Source: Promethearchaeota archaeon
GTDB lineage: Archaea; Asgardarchaeota; Lokiarchaeia; Sigynarchaeales; SOKP01
NCBI GenBank assembly: GCA_030605085.1
Contig: JAUWBH010000007.1
Span: 1-64,000, forward strand
DNA: 64,000 nt
Reading direction: 5' to 3'
The notes beneath the pieces were generated by a model. The model made no database searches, had not been told where the DNA came from, and worked only from the letters and a program-made list of their open reading frames with translations. The number at the start of each line of letters is the position of its first letter. The first letter of the stretch is position 1. The position numbers were made by a program, and so were the translations under genes. Positions 45,401-53,500 of the stretch are shown one piece after another.

Positions 45401-46527
45401 CAATGCACGCTATAAATATAAGAGAAAAAGAAACTGAACCAAACAAATGGATTTGTTCCCTAATCTTTAAAAACAACAGTGATTTAAATATGGTGTTAAA
45501 ATCTCTTTTAGTTTTGGATAAAGAAAAAAAGAATAAATATATTGATTTAAAGTTAAGTTCTGAAAAAGAAAAGAAGATTATAAAACCCGGGGAAAAATTC
45601 ATTAGTAATGAATGGGAAGTTGAGGACGAATTTGAACCTAAATTCTTTAGAAAGTTGAAGTATTCGGTAACTCATCAATTTTATAGAAGGACAAAAGTCA
45701 ATATGAAATATAGTGAAGGTGCTTTTGAAATTGTTGACTTATCAATATCTAAAAGAATGTCAGAAACAGAGATTAAATCGTTTGAAGTAACAGAAATCGA
45801 GAATATAATTAATATAAAAAACATTGGTACCATCGCTGTTAATGGGCTTGAAATAAAAGAGGTAATTCCTGCTGATTTCATAGCTCCACTCAATAATTCA
45901 GATTTTCAAATTAGAACCTCTTCTGGGATAAAAGATTTTAAAGATATAAATATAAATATATCGCCTTACGATGATAATTCGTCAGTTCCGCATATTATTG
46001 AATTAAAATTAGAAAATATTTTGGACATAAATGAGTTTTTAGAAATAAGATATCAATTTAAAGCAATAACCCCTAGTTATAGAAAGGATTATGAGTTTCC
46101 CCTCGAAGTAAAAAGTTATTATCCGATGACAAAAGAAACTCTAAAAAATTATTACTATATAGAAAATGTATTGACTAAAAGAGAATTACCTAATTTAAAA
46201 ATTATTCATAGACGCCGTGATTTATTAATCGGTAAAGAAATTTTCCCTGGTAGGGATGTAGATGAATTTGCTATAAGTATTACAATTAATAACAACTCTA
46301 ATATTGAAGTTAATGATATCAAGATAAACGATACAATTCCGAAATCTTTCGAGTTGATATCAACAAATATCGAATATAATATTTCTGAAAGTGAAAAAGG
46401 TAATACAATTACTTTTATAATTGAAAGGATATTACCTTTACAGGAATTTGAGATACGATACTATGTAAAAAATATAAGTGGTGAAAGTATAGACTACGAC
46501 GAGCTGGAATCGTTTATTTATGGATAA
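42463..46527 (+). CDS. Giant coiled-coil protein flanked by Ig-like repeats
   Basis: 1354 residues from TTG 42463, with a GGAGG site at 42449-42453. Residues ~45-135 look like a beta-sandwich repeat (TGTITVNNNSKKNRIWDVRL). Residues ~180-800 are Lys/Glu-rich coiled coil built of ~80-residue repeats (YEPEINRVESKLRVEQ, VKDLSAIVKKLKKE). Residues ~860-1354 carry at least four DUF11/CARDB-like units (IKNIGTIAVNGLEIKEVIP, NNNSNIEVNDIKINDTIP). No signal peptide or membrane helix, so cytoplasmic. Its place between cheA and the cheC fusion suggests an array scaffold or output filament (inference). Paralogue of the gene at window start. Confidence 0.8.
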   Translation: MRFKRVNIEELETEFSPSFIGVPLKRFERFEEFQEKEKEIKILEKGSNILIINEETLEYNYDKDWRLDNFIGTGTITVNNNSKKNRIWDVRLKLSGTENANLEKEKFIKLGNFEPKTNKKLNYSILNLENLPDPVRVTEEIEVQDINTKQIYDTGSDLDELTSISTEPELKSKDLKKERKEEIITEVKEEVFEGVKEEIKEEEPIKLLKDKKKLDTYLPIEEIESTEEDKITKIEGEFSEKEASAKKEVDEEFDPEINSVESKIRVEQEKLDETTRMANDWFAKMNDLDNSVKNLGKKHKTLSKTKSKALNKRLKSIPEEEKSEKAEEYNTSVKEINIEIKALEGEIIEIEDEFLKKEAFAKKEVDEEFDPQINSVESKLSVDQEKLDGAIIRTTELTAKKSELINVVKNLKKNHIALIKAKSKALNTRLKEVSGDEESKEAIETEVEAPYEPEINRVESKLRVEQKKLDDAIERTTGLTAKMSELINVVKNLKKNHAALIKAKSKIPKTKIKKISGEKKSKDAIETEVEATYEPEINRVESKLRVEQENLDDTNEKLAEWTNKVKDLSAIVKKLKKEQENLTKAKSKIPKTKIKKISGEKKSKEAIETEIEATYELEINRVESKLRVEQENLDDTNEKLAEWTNKVKDLSAIVKKLKKELENLIKAESKISNLKLKEISEEKKSKINEIRNQIRAKEKEFSKLEDQTSKKESIVEKEVEQEYDPQIKNVESELSVEQAKLDETRKYFEEWTAKKKELNNNVKKFKKEHAALIKAKSKDLNARLKEISKEKKIKIKKETKETLEPMTSEKTPDITEKTPSIESDIPKIDDLEIDVISSKEKAKEKIEDIPIITKSDKPKIKKNYLLKFNKQNKLKFTINLENTSRFIMEDVKLGKILPEGLTNIKYESENISKLDMQKGILICTKNELNSGEKMSLTIFGDFTPREKKLIGTGNIQLTYNIKDYLISEIEVENFTAYSHAMHAINIREKETEPNKWICSLIFKNNSDLNMVLKSLLVLDKEKKNKYIDLKLSSEKEKKIIKPGEKFISNEWEVEDEFEPKFFRKLKYSVTHQFYRRTKVNMKYSEGAFEIVDLSISKRMSETEIKSFEVTEIENIINIKNIGTIAVNGLEIKEVIPADFIAPLNNSDFQIRTSSGIKDFKDININISPYDDNSSVPHIIELKLENILDINEFLEIRYQFKAITPSYRKDYEFPLEVKSYYPMTKETLKNYYYIENVLTKRELPNLKIIHRRRDLLIGKEIFPGRDVDEFAISITINNNSNIEVNDIKINDTIPKSFELISTNIEYNISESEKGNTITFIIERILPLQEFEIRYYVKNISGESIDYDELESFIYG
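43170..44860 (+). repeat. Internal tandem repeats in the coiled-coil gene
   Basis: Units start with a segment coding EFDPQINSVESK or YEPEINRVESK. They begin near 43216, 43558, 43810, 44059, 44305 and 44629. The copies starting at ~44059 and ~44305 are nearly identical over ~240 bases, including the preceding IPKTKIKKISGEKKSK segment. The repeat looks recently expanded, and copy number may vary between strains. Confidence 0.8.
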
Positions 46528-46594
46528 AAATAAGTCTAAAAAATTAATTATGTTAAAATTTTAATATAAAAATTAAGAGGTAAGGTAAGTAAAC

Positions 46595-47464
46595 ATGGAT
46601 TTTCAATATTTTGAAACATTGCTGGATAAATCTGACAATAGTTTGCTTTATTTTGTCGAACAGATTATACCATTTTTTAAAAAAGAAGAATTACTAATAC
46701 TTTTAGACGATCTAGCGGGTAAACCACTTAATAAGAGTGTAAAATCAAGCAAAGCCACTGGATTTATTGAAATTAATGACGATTATGATAAAAATGCGGA
46801 ATTATCGAAATTAAAATCCGAGCAATTAAAATTATTATACCAGATTTTCATAAGTAAAGAATTGAACGAAAAAAAAGATGTTAAATGGCGCTTTTACCAA
46901 TATTTAAAGTTTGTTCGAGGATTTAACTTTAAATCAATCCATGTAAATCGAACAAATAACGAAAACTCAGCAGTAGATTTCATTATAGAAATGGAAAATA
47001 GAGAAATTTTTTTTGTTAATTGTGGAAGTATCTTAAAATTAGAGAATTACACGGAAATTATTACTAATATTATCAAATTCTCAAAAAATCGGAAAATTGT
47101 ACCAGATAAAATCATTATCGCAGCAAATAAAAGTTATAGGAACATTCCAATAACCGAAGCATTTACCATCCAAAAGTACTCTATTATTCCCGAATTATGG
47201 ATTGAATGGGTTGATTTAAATAAGATGTTCAATGGAGATGACTTATTAATTATGAGTAATAATAAAGGTGAAATATTAGAACTTGCGGGTTTTAATTTTA
47301 GTGGTACAGAAGATTTACTTGATTACATTTATGAAAACTCAAATGGTGGGCAAATTTCAATCTTTAAACAAATCGGGTATTACTCTGAAACGGTGCAAAA
47401 AGAACAGAAACCAAAAGTTGAATTGATCTGGCGTGGAATTATGATAAAAGAAAAATCTTCATAA
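46595..47464 (+). CDS. Unknown protein of the chemosensory operon
   Basis: 289 residues, cytoplasmic. The N-terminal ~60 residues are helical (NSLLYFVEQIIPFFKKEEL). The middle has AVDFIIEMENREIFFVNCGS, then a strand DKIIIAANKS, a layout like restriction-endonuclease-fold proteins, but the catalytic Lys is not in place. No named family recognised. It sits 68 bases after the scaffold gene and 36 bases before the CheW-CheC fusion, each with its own ribosome binding site (AAGAGGTAAGG at 46574), so it is a genuine operon member. Confidence 0.55.
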   Translation: MDFQYFETLLDKSDNSLLYFVEQIIPFFKKEELLILLDDLAGKPLNKSVKSSKATGFIEINDDYDKNAELSKLKSEQLKLLYQIFISKELNEKKDVKWRFYQYLKFVRGFNFKSIHVNRTNNENSAVDFIIEMENREIFFVNCGSILKLENYTEIITNIIKFSKNRKIVPDKIIIAANKSYRNIPITEAFTIQKYSIIPELWIEWVDLNKMFNGDDLLIMSNNKGEILELAGFNFSGTEDLLDYIYENSNGGQISIFKQIGYYSETVQKEQKPKVELIWRGIMIKEKSS

Positions 47465-47499
47465 AAATTAATATTAAAAAAAAAAGAGATGATAAAAAA

Positions 47500-49476
47500 A
47501 TGTTAGAAACAGAAACAGAATCTGTAAAAAATTTAAATGTAGTAATAATACAAGTAAAGGATGAAAAATACCTTCTCGAGGTCAAGGATGTTAAGGAAAT
47601 CGACATTCCTGGAGAAAAGATTATACCAGTTCCTTTAGCTAATAAAACTATTGTGGGAATTATTGATATTAGAGGCGATATTTATTCAATTATCTCACTA
47701 AGACATAAGATTTATACTGATGAAATACAGCATATAATTGATACTTCCTCTCGAATAGTGCTACTTGAATTTTATAATTTAGAACTTGCGATACTTGTAG
47801 ATAGCGTTATTGGAGTTAGAGAAGTTCCGATTTCAATGTTCCAAGAAAAGAGTACTATCGTAGAAACGAATCTAGACTATCAATTTATAAAAGCTATTGG
47901 CGTCTTAGAAGGAGAAACTTATATATTGTTAGATTTAAAAGCTTTTATAACATCTATGGAGATCTCTCTAGAGGATAGACCAGAACCCTTGCCTTACCAA
48001 AAAGTTAGAAAATCGATGATACCTAAAAAAGAACCTGAATTACCTATTAAACAGCAGATTGAAAGCCCTTTTTTCATTTCACAAGAACCTAAATCAATAG
48101 AATTTCCACAACATCCTCAAAAAATAGAAGATAGAATGATCCTTACTCCAGAACAAGAAGATATGCTAAGAGAAATAGGAAATATTGGATCGGGTAATGC
48201 AGTTACAGCATTGTCGCGTTTAATAAAGAAAAAAATTGATGTAGATCTTACAGATGTCGGAATAATATCGTTTGATAAGTTAGCTGAACAATTTGGAGGG
48301 CATATGGAAAAAATTTGTGGAATCTTTTCTCAAATAGGAGGGGATTCTCAATCTACCATTCTCCAAGCTTTCGAATTGAGACCACTAATGGAGATTATTG
48401 CATCGTTAGCCGGTAAAAAGACAAAAATAGATCCGAATAAGGTTAACTCCAAGGAAGATCTTGATGATTTTGCTATTTCAACTATAACTGAAATGGGACA
48501 CATCTTAGCAGGACACTACGCTTCCGCTTTAGCAGACTTAACGGGAACGAAGATAATGATTGAAGTACCTGAATTTGCCTTGAGTGAAGTTGGTTTATTA
48601 GGAGAATTTCTTGGAAAAGAACTGAGGACAATTTCTACATATATTATAGTAATTAAAACATCCATTAAAATTGTTGATTTGAAGTTAAATGGTGTATTTA
48701 TCTTTATTCCTGATTTGGATAGGCTTTACAATATTTTCGATAAACTCGGTATTGCTTATGAGCCAAGACTTCAAAGACCTCCTATTAAACAGAGAGAGAT
48801 AGTAATAAGACCTAAATCTAAAATTTTAGATTTAAAAAAATTAAAACTCACTGAAATTCAACAGGATGCTTTAAAAGAAATCGGTAATATCGGATCAGGT
48901 AATGCAGCTAATGCTCTGGCTCAAATGATCAATAAAAGAGTCGTTATAAATGTGCCCTCTGTAGAAATGATTGAATTAGATAAATACGCTGAAAAAATCA
49001 GTCAAAAAAATGAGAAACTATTTGTATCGTGGAGTAGTGTTACTGGGAAAACAAGAGCTACAATCTTGTCCATATTTAAAGTTCCTGATATTTTAAAAAT
49101 AACTCAAATTCTAATTGATGAGGATAGTAAAATGAAACTTTCTGCAGCGAAAATTAAATCTACTTCCGACTTTCCTGAAATATATAGAAGCGCTATCAGC
49201 GAGCTTGGACATATTTTAGCATCACATTATATCAGCGCTCTAGGAGATTTATTAGACATAATGTTCATGACAGAACCACCAGACATGAGTATAGATACAG
49301 GAAAGCAACTGTTTAAAATATTAATGGAAGAAATTGGAATCCTAAAGAAATTGTCTCTCGTGATTACTACGAATGTTATAATATCGGACATTAAAATTGT
49401 TGGTACATTCTTATTTATCCCAGATATCGAAACGTTACGCGAGTTATTAGATAGGTTAGAAAAGTTTTACGAATAA
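47500..49476 (+). CDS. CheW-CheC-CheC fusion protein
   Basis: 658 residues. Residues ~12-155 form a CheW domain (VVIIQVKDEKYLLEVKDVKE ... YILLDLKAFI). A linker with Pro follows (~160-210). Two CheC-type phosphatase domains come next: motif EIGNIGSGNAVTALSRL (225-241, E225/N228) and KEIGNIGSGNAANALAQM (~455-475). Each has a second half with EMGHILAGHYASALADL or ELGHILASHYISALGDL, where the usual E-x2-N has His instead of Asn. CheC dephosphorylates CheY-P; the CheW part would tether it to the array. Last gene of the operon. I know of no common protein with this architecture. Confidence 0.88.
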   Translation: MLETETESVKNLNVVIIQVKDEKYLLEVKDVKEIDIPGEKIIPVPLANKTIVGIIDIRGDIYSIISLRHKIYTDEIQHIIDTSSRIVLLEFYNLELAILVDSVIGVREVPISMFQEKSTIVETNLDYQFIKAIGVLEGETYILLDLKAFITSMEISLEDRPEPLPYQKVRKSMIPKKEPELPIKQQIESPFFISQEPKSIEFPQHPQKIEDRMILTPEQEDMLREIGNIGSGNAVTALSRLIKKKIDVDLTDVGIISFDKLAEQFGGHMEKICGIFSQIGGDSQSTILQAFELRPLMEIIASLAGKKTKIDPNKVNSKEDLDDFAISTITEMGHILAGHYASALADLTGTKIMIEVPEFALSEVGLLGEFLGKELRTISTYIIVIKTSIKIVDLKLNGVFIFIPDLDRLYNIFDKLGIAYEPRLQRPPIKQREIVIRPKSKILDLKKLKLTEIQQDALKEIGNIGSGNAANALAQMINKRVVINVPSVEMIELDKYAEKISQKNEKLFVSWSSVTGKTRATILSIFKVPDILKITQILIDEDSKMKLSAAKIKSTSDFPEIYRSAISELGHILASHYISALGDLLDIMFMTEPPDMSIDTGKQLFKILMEEIGILKKLSLVITTNVIISDIKIVGTFLFIPDIETLRELLDRLEKFYE

Positions 49477-49589
49477 GTTCAGTTAACGAATAAAGTCCAG
49501 TAAAATATTCACATAAATATTTTTTTTTATTTTTAAAAAAATAGTTTTAAATTATTCAATTTAGAGTAATTAAAAAAACACCTTAAAAT

Positions 49590-50111
49590 ATGTTAAACGA
49601 CAGTTATACAGAATATATTTATCAAGTAAGTGGAGAAACAATAAAATCTAGGCCAAATAAAATTTTCGAATCTACAGGAGTTTATTTAATAATTGATAAA
49701 GATTTAAAAACGATTTGGGTATGGGCAGGAGTTAAATCGCGTTTATTCCACAGATACATGGCCTCAACTTGGGCGGGGAAGCTCAAAAGTAAGCAGAAAT
49801 TCTACAATTTTGTATATGAAGTTATCAAAGAGGGAAGCGAACCTGACGATTTCCACACAATCTTTAACGAAATAAGCGAAAGTAGATTAGACTTAAAATA
49901 TCCTGGAGAATCAAGAACAATGCAAATTAAAGGTAAAGATCCATCTTTGAGTAAAAATCTTAGGACTAAAATGAGCAAATTGTCAAATTCACAAAAATCC
50001 CAAATTAAAAAGATCATATCTGAAATTAATGAAATGCAAATGCATATAACATATTCCATGGAACATATTGGAAAACGTATTGCTCAAATTGAAAAAATAT
50101 TGGAAAAATAA
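49590..50111 (+). CDS. Gelsolin-domain-like protein
   Basis: 173 residues. Residues ~25-90 match the gelsolin/ADF-H repeat pattern: FESTGVYLIIDKDLKTIWVW then AGVKSRLFHRYMASTWAGKL and FYNFVYEVIKEGSEPDDFHTIF. The typical 'vYll...i.vW.G..s...ek..A...A' order is kept. The C-terminal ~60 residues are a Lys/Gln-rich helix (NSQKSQIKKIISEINEMQMH), probably coiled coil. Single-domain gelsolin-like proteins in Asgard archaea are known to act on actin filaments. It follows the chemosensory operon by 113 bases, with its own promoter possible. Confidence 0.65.
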   Translation: MLNDSYTEYIYQVSGETIKSRPNKIFESTGVYLIIDKDLKTIWVWAGVKSRLFHRYMASTWAGKLKSKQKFYNFVYEVIKEGSEPDDFHTIFNEISESRLDLKYPGESRTMQIKGKDPSLSKNLRTKMSKLSNSQKSQIKKIISEINEMQMHITYSMEHIGKRIAQIEKILEK

Positions 50112-50179
50112 AAGTAAATATTTAGTTTTTTGATCTAAATTATTAATCGCCAAAATCAATTTATAGTTATATTTTTTTC

Positions 50180-50452
50180 GATTTTCAAAATAAATTATTT
50201 TACCTAGAATTAGGAGGATCAGTACCTGCTTTATTTGTATTAGTCGCAGATCCTTATTCTGATGTTGATCAATTTATTCCTTATTCCTGTATAGTTGCCG
50301 AAAAAATATCTTTAATTTTAAGTAATCGAGAGGTTTCTATTGAATTACCAAAATTGGGTGATAATGGAGAATTAGAGCTCAAACCACATGGGGATTCTGC
50401 TGCTGGTAAAAATATTGTAACAAAAATTGTCACGATTGGAGATGTATTATGA
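50180..50452 (+). pseudogene. Fragment of a longin/roadblock-GTPase paralogue
   Basis: An open plus-strand stretch without a start reads DFQNKLFYLELGGSVPALFV, then LVADPYSDVDQFIPY, AEKISLILSNREVSIELP and ends KIVTIGDVL. It aligns with the middle of the 493-residue GTPase fusion (LFYLELGTIPALLVLVADSY ... VIGPEMSGKS) and breaks off exactly where the P-loop should begin. The remainder is replaced by a tnpB fragment on the other strand. A second copy of the GTPase gene once stood here. Confidence 0.8.
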
Positions 50453-51066
50453 TATTTCGCAATGTTTAGAATCGTATGATTCAAGAGTCTAATAATTTCT
50501 AAATTAATATGATAAATCCTATCCCATAGCACTCCCAACCTTGCTTCTAAGCGATTGTTTTTTATCTTTTTTTTGAAATTCGAGCATCCCTTCTCAAAAA
50601 GGCGATTTTGAAATTCGTGAATCTTATGTTGGATGGTTCTTATCTCTGAACGCATGTTGATTAACTTTAATTTTATATTTGAAAATTTCTTAGGTAATTT
50701 ATTACGAAATCTTCGTCTCTTTTCAAATCTCCCCGTAGTGCTATTGAATTTCATGTCAAATAATGCCCTTTGTCCTAAAAAATAATGGGCAATCTCCTTT
50801 GATTTGTCTGGATCGCTCTTATCCACGACTGAAAGAACGGCAAAATGCTTCAATCCTAAATCTACTCCAATCTCAATATGTTTCACAACTTCATCGTGAG
50901 ATTGTTTCGAACTATTCTTTTTTTGGACTTCAAAAGGAAGGTGGAAAAACAATTTGCCTTTTTTCAGACGGATAACAGGCGGGTGTTTACATGCTCCATT
51001 CTGTAAAAACTCTTTAATTCTTCCTTTCTTATCGTTAATTATAAATGTATGGAACTCTCTGCGCAC
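50446..51066 (-). pseudogene. TnpB (IS200/IS605-type) fragment
   Basis: A minus-strand frame with KKGKLFFHLPFEVQKK, then the first RuvC motif IGVDLGLKHFAVLS (Asp69), FLGQRALFDMKFN, and helices LKLINMRSEIRTIQHKI and INLEIIRLLNHTILNIAKYH. The real homology stops at about 50446; beyond it the frame is antisense of the GTPase fragment. The N-terminal domain, RuvC-II Glu, zinc ribbon and RuvC-III Asp are all missing, so it is dead as an RNA-guided nuclease. Confidence 0.82.
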
Positions 51067-51103
51067 AAAACTTAAGTCAATTGTTAAATGCTAAAGGTTC
51101 GAC

Positions 51104-51538
51104 TTATAGACCTATGTCTCTTTTAGATTTTGAATGGGTATGGCTAAAGCCTTTTTTCATAAGACCAACATGAGGGCTTATAAAAAAGATTAGATTACCA
51201 TCTTTTCGTTCTCCACCTTTTAAATTGTCAGGAGGATGATGGCTCGCAGCAGTTATCCCAGAGACGCCACCAATAGGGTACGCACCAAGACCTCCTAAGT
51301 GAAATTCACTGTCATATTCTTTTTTTAAGCCCTTTTCAATAGTATCTCTTTGTTCAAGTCTATTAACATCATCAGGACAAACACTGAAAACTAATCTTGA
51401 GTTTTCTTTTTTAAAATCATTTTCAGATAGACTTCTTATAACTTCGGTCATGAAATCGTTTATATTACATACTTTACCCCAACTTCCATAATCTTTTTGT
51501 AATTGATCAATAAATTCACTCATTTCTTTTATCACCAA
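51104..51538 (-). pseudogene. LCIB/LCIC-like carbonic anhydrase, C-terminally truncated
   Basis: 144 codons. The segment SVCPDDVNRLEQ ... FHLGGLGAYPIGGVSGITA, then ASHHPPDN and LIFFISPHVGL, matches the core of the LCIB/LCIC family (theta-type carbonic anhydrase): a metal-binding Cys, a Gly-rich loop, a HH-P-D motif and the PH(V/I)G motif. The family continues for a further ~80 residues with another metal ligand; here the frame ends in KSKRDIGL at the edge of the tnpB fragment. Probably inactivated by the insertion or a deletion. Confidence 0.6.
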
Positions 51539-51748
51539 TGTTTTATTTTTTTTTATGTTTTTAATCGATTAATTAAATTAAAAAAAAATCTTCAGAGAAT
51601 TGAATTTAAACTTGGAACGTTTAAATCCCATTTATAAACACATAAATTCTTATTTATAAAATTTTATTAAAAAGAAAAATTTAAATAAAGATCAATTGTT
51701 ATTTCGACTTTTTTAAAATAATCTATAAAAAACGATTCTAAAACGATT

Positions 51749-52771
51749 CTATATTTGAAACATTGTTATTTTTAATATCCCATAAAACATATAATAGCCT
51801 ATTAATATTGCTGCTTCCCATCTTTTGAGCGTATTGTCTGACCATAAGAAATAATACAATAATCCCACTGCGATAAGAAGCATAGGAATATCGAAATATA
51901 GTATTACTAAGGGAACGCTAAATTCTGCTATTATGGAACCTGAGGCGGTTCCTAAAAGAATATCACATATATTTGAACCCAATATATCGCCTACAGCAAT
52001 TCCCTCGTCTTTTCTCTTCAATGCGGTTAAATCAGCTGTTAATTCTGGCATACTCGTAGCAAATCCTACTATAAAAATGCCGATTATAATTCCTGGAATG
52101 TGTAATTCCCTTGCCAACTCGATTGCGGTTAAAATCGTGATTTCAGCTCCTACTATTAGGATTATAAGACCAATCGCAAATAAACTGATACTCTTTTTGT
52201 AAGAAAGTGGATCTACATCTTTCTTATCTTCTAAAAGATGATCTAACCCATCCCTTTCAGCAATGAACTTTTTGATCTCATCTTCGGCTTTCTTCCGCTT
52301 TTTTTCACTTTTTATAGCTATCAACAAATATATAACATAAGCAATAATCATTAAAGCAGATTCTATGCGGGTTATCACCCCGTCGAGGGCACAGAAAAAA
52401 AATATAATTATTGAGATAAACATCATCAAGCCTTCTCTCCTTAATTCCCATTTACTCACGAAAATTGCTTGACTCATCCCCAAAATGCCTAAAATAAGGG
52501 TAACTTGAGTGAAATAAGAGCCAATTATGTTACCAATTACAATGCCATCTATATTTTCGGTTACGCCCGCCAATTTGTCCACACCACCTATTATACTTAC
52601 TGCAATTTCCGGAAGGCTTGTACCAATCGCGAGAACTGTTAAACCCACTAAAAATTGACTAACTCCAAGTCGATTGGCTATGCTTTCTAAGCCTATCACG
52701 GTTAATTTGGCTCCATAAAACAAGGCAACAAACCCTATTAAAAGAAACAAAAGAACAAAAATAATCATCAT
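51749..52771 (-). CDS. CaCA-family Na+/Ca2+-type antiporter, copy A
   Basis: 340 residues with about ten membrane helices and the two alpha repeats: VLAIGTSLPEIAVSIIGG near the N-terminus and VGFATSMPELTADLTALK in the second half, with GNIIGSYFTQ and GDILGSNICD following each. The central loop is charged (KSEKKRKKAEDEIKK). Expected to exchange Ca2+ or another cation for Na+ or H+. It is ~95% identical to copy B (53501-54526), including the upstream region; copy A has the more standard repeat 2. Confidence 0.88.
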   Translation of the reverse strand: MMIIFVLLFLLIGFVALFYGAKLTVIGLESIANRLGVSQFLVGLTVLAIGTSLPEIAVSIIGGVDKLAGVTENIDGIVIGNIIGSYFTQVTLILGILGMSQAIFVSKWELRREGLMMFISIIIFFFCALDGVITRIESALMIIAYVIYLLIAIKSEKKRKKAEDEIKKFIAERDGLDHLLEDKKDVDPLSYKKSISLFAIGLIILIVGAEITILTAIELARELHIPGIIIGIFIVGFATSMPELTADLTALKRKDEGIAVGDILGSNICDILLGTASGSIIAEFSVPLVILYFDIPMLLIAVGLLYYFLWSDNTLKRWEAAILIGYYMFYGILKITMFQI

Positions 52772-52791
52772 ATCTTCGTATTCCTAGAAAA

Positions 52792-53034
52792 GTGAATGTT
52801 TTTAAAGATTCACAAAACGAAAATAGATGTCATCAAGAGACAATGCAAATTAAAGGTAAAGATCCATCTTTGAGTAAAAATCTTAGGACTAAAATGAGCA
52901 AATTGTCAAATTCACAAAAATCCCAAATTAAAAAGATCATATCTGAAATTAATGAAATGCAAATGCATATAAAATATTCCATGGAACATGTTGTAAAACA
53001 TATTGCTCAAATTGAAAAAATATTGGAAAAATAA
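52792..53034 (+). pseudogene. Duplicated 3' end of the gelsolin-like gene
   Basis: From about 52832 to 53035 the bases match 49910-50112 with only a handful of changes. They encode MQIKGKDPSLSKNLRTK, the Lys-rich helix and the ending KILEK. The gelsolin-like domain itself is missing. The first ~13 codons (MNVFKDSQNEN) come from the antiporter upstream region, so the ORF is a junction product. It may be expressed as an 80-residue coiled coil, but is more likely a remnant. Confidence 0.75.
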
Positions 53035-53154
53035 AAATTAAAAACTTTTTTTATTACTCTACTCTTTTTTTTGGTTGAATTTGCCTTTTAATTTTTGACT
53101 AAAAATTGTATTTAAAAACAATTATCTTATTTTTTTATTGCATAAAATAAAAAG

Positions 53155-53182
53155 CCACCAAAGCTGAAAGCTTTGGAGGTGG
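53155..53182. repeat. IS605-like hairpin
   Basis: Perfect 8-bp stem CCAAAGCT/AGCTTTGG with a GAA loop, flanked by further CCA/TGG pairing. The GCTGAAAGC core resembles the ends of tnpB-type IS605 elements. No transposase adjoins it. The GC-rich small ORF starts inside its right arm. Confidence 0.4.
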
Positions 53183-53316
53183 TCGGGTCTCCGGAGTATT
53201 GGCAAGTTCTGGCGGAGATTAGGGCAAGTTCGGCAAGGAGGGCGTTCAATAGGTACTGTAGGAAAGATATCAAGGGTGCCCTCAAGGAAATCTTTAAAAG
53301 ATTAGAAGTTGATTAG
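53173..53316 (+). CDS. Short GC-richer ORF or gene remnant
   Basis: 47 codons from TTG 53173 to TAG 53314-53316: GSPEYWQVLAEIRASSARRA, then FNRYCRKDIKGALKEIFKRL. The base composition stands out from the very AT-rich flanks. It contains a regular amphipathic helix pattern. No ATG and no clear ribosome binding site. Could be a remnant of transferred DNA. The surrounding 53040-53150 and 53320-53500 hold nothing I can name. Confidence 0.3.
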   Translation: MEVVGSPEYWQVLAEIRASSARRAFNRYCRKDIKGALKEIFKRLEVD

Positions 53317-53500
53317 ATAGTGTTATTAAGGTTAAAAACTATGTTTCGAATTAATATAAATTATACCTATAATTGATATATTTGGTATATTTGATATGTC
53401 CATGTATTTCATTTATAAAAAGTTTATGAAATAGAAAAATTTAAATAAAAATTGATTAATTTTTCCCTTTTTCTCTTTTTTTCGTTTCAAAAGAACTCTC

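Noticed and set aside
50281..50445. C-terminal part of the tnpB frame as real TnpB sequence
   Set aside because: These codons are the antisense of the GTPase fragment, which aligns in the other direction to the 493-residue fusion protein.
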